A DNA stretch of 64,000 nucleotides from Trametes villosa (lineage: Eukaryota; Basidiomycota; Agaricomycetes; Polyporales; Polyporaceae), in the NCBI GenBank assembly GCA_002964805.2, contig PUDQ02000018.1:466455-530454 (forward strand), read 5' to 3'. Below are positions 22,574-31,990 of the stretch, one piece after another (positions within the stretch are counted from its first letter, which is position 1; each line of letters opens with the position of its first letter). The notes beneath the pieces are model-generated. The model saw nothing but the letters and a program-made list of their open reading frames with translations, searched no databases and was not told the origin of the DNA. Made by a program: the position numbers and the translations under genes.

Positions 22574-23252
22574 TTAAGCGGCAGTAGGCAGAGCGCGACG
22601 CGCGTTGGCGTCAACCGTAGTCTCCCCGACCGTTGTCGTCGCAGTCACCGTCGCGCTCTCGACGTCGGTCGTGAACGCCGTCACCGTCGCCGTACGCGTG
22701 CCTGTCGCGGTCTCCGTCATCGTGCGCGTGATAGGGACGCCGGTAATCGTCGTCGTGCCCGTGCAGGTGATGGTCTCGCGCGCCGTCGTCGTCGCAGTGA
22801 GCGTCGTCTTCTCAGTGCTCGTGCTCGTCGTCGTGCTCGTCACCGTGCGTGTAGTGGTGTCCGTCGACGTCGAGGTGCGCGTGACGGTGATCGTCGTCGT
22901 CGGTGCGGCGTCGGCGCGGGCGGTGAGGACGTTGGCCGCGTACGGGGCGTGCGGGTGGTCGTCGCCGCGCTTGCGCTCGGCCGCCGCGGTGACTGTGGTG
23001 GTGGCCGTGTACGTAGAGGTGGAGGTGGGCCTCAGGGTGGTGGTGGTGATGGAGGCTGCTGGGCAAGGCTTCATGGCGCCCGAGTACGAGCCACCAGCGT
23101 TGTACGCCGGGTAACCTTTGTAGCCGGGGTATTGGGCTGATGTACCAAATTAGTTGTGATCAACGCTGTAAGACGTGATATGGCTCACCGACGACCTGTG
23201 CGCCGAGGGCAGCGAGGACAGTGAGGATGATGGTGGACTTGGTGGCGAACAT
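22574..23252 (-). CDS. Small secreted Thr/Ser/Val-rich protein
   Basis: Two exons (23252-23189 and 23136-22574), 208 residues. The start MFATKSTIILTVLAALGAQVV is a clear signal peptide. A short Tyr/Gly segment (AQYPGYKGYP) and one CPAA site follow, then a middle basic section and about 120 residues of alternating Thr/Ser/Val (TVTSTTTSTSTEKTTLTATT style) likely to be heavily O-glycosylated and extended. A single later Cys (ITCTGTTTITG) may pair with the first. TATATAA lies at 23332-23338, 80-86 bp upstream of the ATG. It resembles cell-wall or secreted mucin-like proteins of fungi, but no family was recognised. It forms a divergent pair with the similar gene at 24411-24974. Confidence 0.75.
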
Positions 23253-24410
23253 GTTGGAGTAGTGTGCGTGTGTGTTGGTTGAGTTGAGAGGGGAGGGTTT
23301 TGCTGAAGGATGGTGGTGAATGCGAGCCCCCTTATATACCTCTTGGGACCTCTGTATCTCCTTTCTCTCCAGTGGGCTCGATACTGCGGAGCTCCCAAGG
23401 GAACTCGGACTTGAAGCTCTAGTCTCCGGTGAGCGAACCAGTAGCCGAGATGAATGCCGGTGGCTCCGCGGACATAGTGATCGACGACGGAGTATCAATG
23501 CGGTGTACTTCCGAGTGAGAGAGCATCACAAAAGCCAGTAAGATGCCAGTGTGCGAGTCTGTGGGCCGTCTTAGTTTGCCGAGGAGGGAGATTCCTTGCA
23601 CAGCCTCGGTGTGGGTCCCATCGGAAGCAAACCATCCGTTGGTGCACACACTTGCACACAATGATCGATCGGACCTACAGATACCTCGGTCCACGGACAT
23701 AGCCACCGTCGTATCTTGCAGCACGGTGAGCAGAAGCCGCCGCTGATTGAAAGCCGGAGGAGACTCTAGCATCCGAGCGGTGGCGAAGCCCCCGCGGCTC
23801 TGTCATCGTCGTAGCCACCGAGTACCAACCGATGGCGGATGTCCACTCCCTTGTTTCTCCGGGGGCATGGTAGCTGCTCTTCCGCGGCCAGTAGAACGTC
23901 CAATTAATGTCATCAAAGAGCCTAACCTGAGACTAGGTAAGTGGAGTGAACGGAAGAGCGGAGTCCTTGTAGCCCGTAGTCGGCCCGTGGCAGTCGAAAG
24001 ACCGATGGCGGATGTTGACTTCCTCGTGTCTGTAAACACAGGAGCTTCAGACTCTACAATAACGGAACATCCTCGGCCCGCAAGGGAGTTCGGAGTTGCA
24101 CCTGAGTGGGTGGAAGACACGGAAATGCGGGCGCTTGTGAAACTCGGATACTGAATCGGGGAAAGCCGAGAGCGGACAGCCACTCGATCACTCCCGAGGC
24201 GGCGGGCGGCTCTCCTTTCTCCGCCACGGCCCATCCGCGACAAACATGAGAGTCGCAAAGTCCAAGTTCCACTGGTGCTCTCTTAGTGGCCTTCTGATCT
24301 CAACGGGGCCATGGGACAAGTGTATATAAGGCCCTGCGTTTGCGCCGGAGAGTGCATCCAACCCTCCGCCTACTACCACTCATCCAACCCGCATACCAAC
24401 TCCTGCAGCT
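23253..24410. promoter_or_regulatory. Shared divergent promoter region of the secreted pair
   Basis: 1158 bp with a TATA box facing each gene at nearly equal distance: TATATAA on the minus strand at 23332-23338 and TATATAAG on the plus strand at 24323-24330. The element GATGGCGGATGT occurs near 23830 and again near 24004. No gene seen. Confidence 0.6.
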
Positions 24411-24974
24411 ATGTTCTCTTACAAGTTCCTTGCCGTGTTCGCTACGGCCCTCGCTGTATGCGCCGGCGTTCACGCCGATGGTAAGTCTCTTTGCTCTTTG
24501 CATTGCATGCTCTCTAACCTTTCTGCTTTAGATGTCGAGGCCCGCGCCGCCGCTCGCTCATGCAGCGCGAGCACTATCACCCTCACCTCCACCAACCCAA
24601 TTTACACCACCACTACTGCTAGCGCCACCGTCACTGTGCCCGCCCAGGCCAATGACAAGCGTGCAGCAGCGAACACGGTCACGTCGACTTCGACGACGAC
24701 CAAGACGGTCACCACTACCGCCACGAGCACCTCTACCAGCCTGTCCACGGCGACCGTGACGAGCACCGCGACGCTCACCAAGACGTCCACCACGACGAGC
24801 ACGGCGATTGCGACGACGACGGTCCGCACGACCACGAACCCGGTCGTGACCAGCACGGTCACGAGCACCGAGTTCTCGACGAGCACGGAGACTGTTCCTG
24901 TGACGCGCACTAGCACCTCGACTACCACAACCACCGCGACCGAGACCGTGCCCACTGTTACCCGCGGCCAGTGA
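24411..24974 (+). CDS. Small secreted Thr/Ser-rich protein
   Basis: Two exons (24411-24480, 24532-24974), 170 residues. Signal peptide MFSYKFLAVFATALAVCAGV, then DVEARAAARSCSASTITL. The rest is almost entirely Thr/Ser/Val repeats interrupted once by a dibasic ANDKRAA segment, a possible Kex2-type processing site that has a counterpart (ERKRGDD) in the divergent paralogue. It ends TVPTVTRGQ. The shared plan (signal, early Cys, dibasic site, Thr-rich body) indicates the two genes arose by duplication. Product unknown; probably wall-associated or secreted and O-mannosylated. Confidence 0.75.
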   Translation: MFSYKFLAVFATALAVCAGVHADGKSLCSLHCMLSNLSALDVEARAAARSCSASTITLTSTNPIYTTTTASATVTVPAQANDKRAAANTVTSTSTTTKTVTTTATSTSTSLSTATVTSTATLTKTSTTTSTAIATTTVRTTTNPVVTSTVTSTEFSTSTETVPVTRTSTSTTTTTATETVPTVTRGQ

Positions 24975-26051
24975 ATGTAGGGTTGCAGCTTCCTGGTCGC
25001 ATTCTCAAAACTGTACCCCCAAACGGATGGATCCCTCATTGTGAACTGCGTAATATCTATACCTTAATTCATTCGTTTCATACCGAGCCTTCGACTGTTC
25101 AGTGCGATCAGTTCTATTCATGATCCTCCGAGAGAGTGGTGCCAATCGCACATTGTGAAATGAGGCGGTTAGTTATGTTTGACAGACACCTTGCCTCGTA
25201 GTTGTCATTGTGTTCCTTCAAATTCGTTCCTGTATTTTTGCACGTATGTAAAGTCGCAAGTATCCATTGCGACGCGTCTTCGGACTTCGGAGAGCCCTTC
25301 TCACTCCCTCATAACAGTATGTCTACAAGCGCCTATTACCTCGGTAGTGAATACTATTGGCGCCCAGTACTTGACCGGTACCCCCTTCGCCAGAACCGTC
25401 AACTCATTAGCACGCGCCATGCGTGCATGTCTAGTATGCAGGAGATTCCAACCTCTAGCTTGACTTGCTGTACCTTGACTGGCCGAACTTCCCCTGCGGG
25501 ATCCGTGAACATGGTCTCCAACAGGGTCTCCTCGAACTGACTTTCACCGTTACGCATCGGCGGGGGTCGACATATATACAACGTAACGGACCACAGACAG
25601 CCGACCGAACCGCCAGGGCCCCTTCCAACCGTGTATCCCAGCATTGCCCATCTCCTCTGAATAAGACAGCAGCGATTACCTCACGAAGTCTTGGGGTATG
25701 GGCAGCCCTCGCCCTGGGGCGAGGCGGGGCTGATTTTGGACACGATAATCCCCGACTCTGGGCCTCGCGACCTGTAGTGGGCATCTACACCACCTCTGGA
25801 GCCGTCTACGGTCGACACGTTCACGACGCGGGTGCTACAACTCGGGAGATCACAGCGAACCCTGTGACTATCAACGTCTACTACTTGGCAGCTTCACTCC
25901 TAAATCCGGCCCCGTTTTACCTGACCAGTCCCAAAAATGCCGTTACCAGAAGCGCTGACTTCTCGGGCGTGGTGCCATAAAGCCATGTGTTCCAGCCGTT
26001 TGCCTGAGGTCGTGCCCCCCACCTACTCACCACCGCACATCAACCACCGTA
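24975..26051. other. Intergenic, no gene seen
   Basis: About 1.1 kb between the secreted protein and the oxidase. No conserved coding segment or repeat could be supported. Confidence 0.45.
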
Positions 26052-28696
26052 ATGGCCAACTCGACAACCTACGACATCATTGTCGCCGGCGGTGCGCTTT
26101 TCCTCCTACTCAATCGAGCCTCCTCCGATGCTTACTATTGCTTGGTACAGGTGGGACTGCCGGCTGCGTCCTTGCCGGCCGTCTCGCGGCCGCCGATCCG
26201 TCGCTCAGCATCCTCGTCATAGAGGCCGGGCCCACGACGCGCGACGACCCCCAGCACACCCAGCCAGGGCGATACCTGCACCATCTCCAACCCGAGAGCA
26301 AGACGGTAAAGTTCAACGTCGGCAGAGAAAGCGCTGCTTTAGGAGGGCGCGCCCCCGTCGTGCCCTGTGGGCAATGTCTCGGCGGGGGTTCGAGCGTGAA
26401 CTGTACGTTCCTGCAGGCTCCGGCCGCCTACGGGCACGCTGCTGACGCTTACTCCGCTTCTTTTAGTCGCCATGTACACACGCGCGGCGGCTTCGGACTA
26501 CGACGATTGGGCGACCGTGTACGGGAACAAGGGGTGGAGCTCAGCCGACCTGCTGCCGCTGCTTCGCAAGGTTCGGTATCACAGCGCTATCCCCGCAATG
26601 GCTTCGCTAAATTTCACATGTCTGGGCTTGTAGTGCGAGACGTACCAGCTGCACCCGGATAAGCCCACGCACGGCTACTCGGGGCCGCTGAAGGTGTCCT
26701 ATGGCGGGTTTGACACTGAAGTCAGCCAGGAGTTCTTGAATGTTGCCGCGCAATATGACAAGACCCGCGGGTTGACTGACGATGTCAACGACTTGTTCGA
26801 TTGTAACAAGTATGGGGTGAGTATGCCTGTTTCGTCCTCTTGTATCATGTGCTCAATTATTTGCAGAGATGGCAGCAGTACGAGGTTCACTACCATAGCG
26901 AGAAGCGCGACGTCTGACCATGACGGTGTTTAACCAGGTTCATCGACATCAAGACCGGCACTCGCTCGGACGTCCCGCACAACTACATCTATCCCCAGAG
27001 CTCGAACAAGAACCTCAACATCGTCACCGGGTATCGCGTCATCCGCGTTATATTCAAGTACTCTCATTTCGTTTTGCTCTGCTGACATGCGCGCGCTTAC
27101 AACATCTCGGCAGAAACGGCGTTGCAGTCGGCGTCCAGTACACCCCAAACAGCCGGTTCCACCCCGAGGCCAGGCCCGTGGTGCATACCGCCTCCGCTCG
27201 CCGACTTGTTGTACTGTCTGCGGGCGCATTCGGGTCTCCTGCAATTTTGGAGCGATCTGGCGTAGGGTCCAGCGACATCCTGAAGAAGGCTGGAGTGAAG
27301 CCGCTCGTCGACTTGCCGGGCGTCGGTGAGAACTACCAAGGTACGTAACGTGCGCAGGTCAGGCGAGTTGGACGTAGGCTCACTGTTTGTACGGCACGGG
27401 TAGACCATCAACTCATCCTCGCCCCGTACATTGCCGCGAAGTCCATGCATACCTTGGACGGTATCGTTGAAAACGACGAAGTGCAGATCCAAAGTACGTA
27501 TCCGCTGTGCCTCGTGTTACTCCCACTCACATCATTCGACAGAGTGGACTCAACAATGGAAAGAGAACGGCTCTGGCTTGCTCGCTACTAAGTTCGTTCA
27601 CACGTTGACCTCTTATTGCCCGAAAATAATTCTATGCTGATGTACAACAGTGGCCTTGGGGCTGGCATCAAGATCCGCCCGTCCAGGAAGGACCTTGACG
27701 CTATCGGTGAGGAATTCCGCAAGCGGTGGCTCGACTACTACGCCCCGGCCCCGGACAAGCCTGTGTTGTGGATAGCGACGCTTGCCATGTCCGTGTTCTA
27801 CGCTGCCGAGCGAGCCTGTCTGACTGGACACTGATGACCTACGACAGGTTGACTGGCGATCGCCCCGAGCCTGCCGGCGGGAAGTACTTCAGCGTCGGGT
27901 GGTACCTCGAGCATCCAGTGGCGACCGGCTTCGTCCACATCACCTCTGCGAACGACGCCGCTGCAGACGCGGATTTCCACCCGGGCTACCTCGAGAGGTG
28001 CGCATTCGACCTCCTCCTCGTCCGTTTCAATCCCTGACTCAGTGAGCGCAGCTCGGCGGACTTGGCGCTGCACAAGTGGGGGTACAAGCGCACCCGTGAG
28101 TATGCGCGGCGCCTGCCGTCGTACCGCGGGGAGGTCGTCGCGCGTCACCCCGCATTCCATCCTTCGAGCAAGGCTGCCGTGGGAGAGCGTGAGGGACCTG
28201 TTCCTGTGCTGTCGCCCGACTTGGAGTATACCGCGGAGGATGACCAGGCTCTCGAGGACTATATCCGGAAGGCTGTTGCAACGGCCTGGCATTCGGTGCG
28301 TTCCGATTGAGACAGGGGAGGCGTGATAGCTGACAACGGATGGTGGGTGTAGCTTGGGACATGCGCCATGAAGAAGCGCGAGGAGGGCGGGGTCGTGGAC
28401 TCCCGCCTCAACGTATACGGCGTGCAGAACCTGAAGATCGCAGGTATGCTCCTATCTTCTTCGGCAACTGCTGCACCTTTCTGACCGTGGCTGCAGACCT
28501 GTCGATCTGTCCTGGTAACGTCGCCGCGGTAAGTACAGGCCGATTATTATACAGAGGGCTCAGCTTATGTCGGTTGCGATAGAACACCTACTCGACCGCA
28601 GTGCTTGTTGGCGAGAAGGCGGCGGTAATCGTTGCACAGGAGCTCGGGATCACCATGGAGGACGCGGGTCCTACCCCCATGCGCGCGCGTCTCTGA
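26052..28696 (+). CDS. Alcohol oxidase-like GMC oxidoreductase (FAD enzyme)
   Basis: About 15 exons with short introns, all joining in frame from ATG 26052 to TGA 28696. Joined protein motifs: the FAD-binding Rossmann block DIIVAGGGTAGCVLAGRLA, LVIEAGP, PCGQCLGGGSSVNFAMYTR, RWQQFIDIKTGTRSD, GAFGSPAILERSGVG (GMC signature 2), DLPGVGENYQDH, and the active-site pair His in TAWHSLGTCAM and Asn in AANTYSTAVLVGEKAA. The order and the blocks APAPDKPVLW and LNVYGVQNLKIADLSICP match fungal alcohol (methanol) oxidases, AA3_3, which oxidise short alcohols to aldehyde plus H2O2. There is no N-terminal signal peptide, fitting peroxisomal or unconventional export. Length is about 630 residues. Substrate cannot be decided from sequence. 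Confidence 0.85.
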
Positions 28697-28910
28697 GCCT
28701 AGCAGGCCCGCTAAGACGAGCCTCGGCTTTCGTCACAGTGCCCCAGCAGCGGGTTCAGGATTCGCTCGGTCGCGCGGACCAACGTATCGCTAGCAGGGCG
28801 TGAGGCTGATGTATTAACGTTCCGTCCGAGATCACTGTATGATAAGCGTGCGCGTACACTGTCCTCGTCAACAAGCCTGTCGCGTTTCTCTGAGAGTGCA
28901 AAAGTCCTGT
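28697..28910. other. Short spacer between convergent genes
   Basis: 3' flanks of the oxidase and of the epoxide hydrolase remnant; nothing else seen. Confidence 0.4.
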
Positions 28911-29292
28911 TCAGTTGTACCCATCCTTGCCCGGGACGACGCCAAACGCCGGTCCGCCCTTCCCAAACATCTTGCGCAAGTCTCCCGCCAGCAGACCGGG
29001 CTGCTCGAACGCCGCGAAGTGCCCGCCCTTGTCGTGCGTGGACTGGAATACGACCTTGCCGAGCATGTTCAGCCACCTAGATACATCCGCGCAGATTTCA
29101 GGGCATAACCGACGCAAGCGCACGAGGGAAAGGACGTACTGCTTGGGGGGATGCGTGAGCTCCGCGGGGAAGTAGGACGCGCCCAGCGGGACAGGCGTCC
29201 ACTTTGTGCCTTGCCAGTAGTCGGTCTCGTAACCCTCCGTCATCTCGTAGTAGATCCTACTCGCCGCGGCGGGGCCTTCGCGCGAGGAGGGG
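28911..29292 (-). pseudogene. Epoxide hydrolase (alpha/beta hydrolase), C-terminal remnant
   Basis: On the minus strand the frame reads REGPAAASRIYYEMTEGYE, then VPLGASYFPAELTHPPK, a short intron, then VVFQSTHDKGGHFAAFEQP and LLAGDLRKMFG. These are typical of the last third of fungal epoxide hydrolases, with the catalytic His in the GGHFAA block. The coding match reaches to about 29290, exactly where the KDZ inverted end begins (29294). The nucleophile domain is missing, and no matching half is visible beyond the other end at 50657. A truncated, non-functional copy. Confidence 0.75.
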
Positions 29293-29293
29293 C

Positions 29294-29351
29294 TTCAGTA
29301 CGGTGGTTGCAACCCCGGTGCCAATTAGGTTGCACCGGGGTTAGCACCGGT
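29294..29351 (+). repeat. Left inverted end of KDZ element, with internal hairpin
   Basis: Contains the palindrome GGTTGCAACC (29305-29314) and an internal stem AACCCCGGTGC / GCACCGGGGTT around a 10-base loop. Matches the complement of 50601-50657. Confidence 0.7.
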
Positions 29352-30228
29352 TCCATCACGGGCGCCTATCCCTCGGCCCCGCGCCCCGCGCTGCACCGCC
29401 CGCGCCTCCCGTCGCGATGACGTCGTCCCGTACGCCGGACTTAGCCCCGCTGCCAACTCGGGCGCTTGCGCTCTGGCTGCGTCGCGCGCGCAGGATGAGC
29501 GTCGGCCGCGCGTAGGCTCCCATTGGGCGCGCAGCTACGTAGTTTAACAATGTATTGTACCGTCTAGAGTAGTAATATATAATCTATTACGCCACCAAAC
29601 ACGGTGGGGCTTCGCGAACGCGTTGCGGCCGAAGCTGGAAGATATACATACCGTTAGTAGCAATGGGCGCGCGCGCGCGCGCGTCCCCGAGTATCGCGCC
29701 TTCGCGCCGTTGCTCTCCCTCTCCCTCTCCCCAACGCGCCCGCGGGATTCACTCCAGCTTGCCGCCGTCTCTTTGGCTCGTCTTGCTGCGCTTTCACCTC
29801 TCCCGAAACACTTGCCCGGCTTCTCCCATTCGATCCAACCTCTCCGTCTGCGCCGGCGTTCGTATCCCCGCTCAGCAACAACGCGTTCGCCCACCGCGCC
29901 GTGCCCAAAATCCTCGCCGGCGTCGCATTATCACCCAAGCGCCACCCGACCGCACGCCCGCGCCGCCGTCCGGAGCCATCGTTTTTGGGTCAACAGCACT
30001 GTTTGGGTCAGCATCAGTTCTGTGAGTACTCATTCATGCTCTCCCCCTGCGCTTCACCCTCATTCTCGCGTCCTGTCCCTCCCCAAATCCATGCGCCCTT
30101 GTCTTTCCTCCCTAACCTCCGACACGCGCCGAACGCCTATCCTGTGGTGGTACTGGTTGTCCGGCGCGCGCGAATGTCCAGCCAACCGCCTTCCCGCCGC
30201 CTTCCCCAACATCCCCCATCCCGCCACC
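29352..30228. other. Left subterminal region, no firm gene
   Basis: GC-rich, with an alternating GCGCGCGCGCGC run near 29668-29680. Some frames are open but low-complexity and Pro/Arg-rich; none is supported. Confidence 0.4.
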
Positions 30229-30510
30229 ATGGGCCAGACCACCTACCCGAGCGTGACGGGCGGTCAACGCCCTCCTAAAGGCCCTGCCGCGGTGGGTAAA
30301 CCGCCCAAACCGCCACGCGCGGATGCCGGCCTCCCCTCCACCCGCGCGACTTCGTCCCCTCGCGTCGCCCGCGGCCCGAAGACCTCCTCGTGCACCACTG
30401 ATTCAGGTCGGTACCCCGTCCCCAGCGCGTTCTGCCGCTTACCGCTGTTGCCAGGCACCCCGCTGCCCGCTATCGCCGCCGCAAACGAGAACACGGCGCG
30501 TGAGCTCTAG
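30229..30510 (+). CDS. Hypothetical small Pro-rich protein in KDZ element
   Basis: ATG at 30229 opens MGQTTYPSVTGGQRPPKGP and runs 93 residues to TAG at 30508-30510. Composition is Pro/Ala/Arg/Ser rich with no domain. The upstream frame is also open. It may be a real accessory gene or a chance frame in GC-rich DNA. Confidence 0.25.
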   Translation: MGQTTYPSVTGGQRPPKGPAAVGKPPKPPRADAGLPSTRATSSPRVARGPKTSSCTTDSGRYPVPSAFCRLPLLPGTPLPAIAAANENTAREL

Positions 30511-30839
30511 AAGGCTTCAGGGAGCAGAATGGGTCGGCGTGTTGAGGCAGTAGGAACGAGTGTGCCTAATAGATCGATTTCTTGATACCGTTACCTTGAT
30601 GTCGGACGCGCCTGATTGCGAACGGTCCCATTACTCAACGTGCTGCGTGCTTGTCGGCGTCCGTCAACCGGCACGTGGGCACGCGCCCTCGTATCCGCTC
30701 AGTTCAAGCGTGCGTGCTCGTCCCTTATCGGTCGTCGCGATCCCGTACGTCTTGCTCCTTCCTCTTCGACGTCGTCCCTCGCACGTCGCGCCCTTCACGC
30801 CTGCCTGGTCTCCGCCAACCGTTCCCCTCGCCCGGCAAG

Positions 30840-31425
30840 ATGATTCATTTTACCTACCAAGGAGACATCACGGACCCCAGCGGCGTGACTGCCTTCGTCG
30901 TCCGTGTGCAGGGCGTGTCGGCTCGGGATCGTTGTGTGGTGAGTGCCGGAATGCTGAGGTTCACGCGTCAACGCGCTGATCCCGTCGATGTTCAGATGAA
31001 CCTTCCTGTGGCCCTCGCAGACGTCTTGAGCGTCGATCGACTCACCTGGGACCAGTTTCTGGAGGAAGTGCGGCATCGGTTCGGGGACCACCTCAGCGCC
31101 GAGCAGATGGCAGTCCTCGATGCGGTGGCCCGCATCTATTCGTGGTTTGCGGGTCAGGTTCTCGCCGCCGACGCGTCCCGCCGTGCCGACGATCTCGGTC
31201 GCCTGTGGGACGAGCTGGTCGAGCTCTCCAGGACGGCGGTGGTCATGGGGACCATGCTCGGGACACCAGGAGAGGATCTCCTGGTCAATCTCGAGCTGTG
31301 GGCTAGGCGCGCGATCCCAGTCAGTATCTTCAGTCCACTCAGATATACGCTGTGTCTGACCTGGTGCGCTGTAGGACGCCTTCCCGGACGACTTCGACCC
31401 CGCTGACCCTCCCGAAGACGAGTAG
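30840..31425 (+). CDS. KDZ-element accessory protein, unknown
   Basis: Two exons (30840-31319 and 31375-31425) joined through a 55-bp GTCAGT...GTAG intron give 176 residues. It starts MIHFTYQGDITDPSGVTAF and ends with an acidic tail (DAFPDDFDPADPPEDE). The middle is helical and charged (LTWDQFLEEVRHRFGDHL, ASRRADDLGRLWDELVEL). Codon use and splice structure look genuine. No known domain was recognised. It lies in the element outside the transposase 3' end, facing it convergently. Confidence 0.55.
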
Positions 31426-31990
31426 TGCCTTGTATTCCTCTGCTCGAAGGCATGTTCGACGATCTCCGTGATTGCCTGCGAGCCCGCCACTTTGTGATCG
31501 TGCCATTTTGTATGATAATACATAGAAGCCCGTCGCTCCTGTCGCCCGTTACATTCTACTTTTCGTGCGATCTAGTGACACTTCGGACGAGTGTCTTCTT
31601 CCGCGCTTGGCTGGCAGAGTCGATCAGAATCACGCGCTTCGGAGTGATTAGGCAGCGATCGTACCTGTGATCGACGGTGCCTTCAGGATCCCTGTGCCTA
31701 AATCGGGTGTCAGATCTACCGCACACCCCGGAGCGGCGTGCCGGACCGCCAACCGATTCTAGCAGCCTCATGACATCATGATCACCTCCGCGCTTCTATC
31801 CTACACGGTAAGTACAGTACATATGCAAAACAGACTGTCAAGCCGGCATCCCGATGCCCTGCTCGTCCGACGTTAGCGACGTTGTCGATTACACGATGTA
31901 TGCGATCACTTACCTGTTGTATGTGTGCGGGGAAGCGTGCCTGCGCGTCCTCGCGAAGGCGCGTCCACCGGTGTGCCTGCCTGCGTCTTC
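31426..31990. other. Spacer between convergent genes
   Basis: About 565 bp of 3' flanking sequence; no gene seen. Confidence 0.4.
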
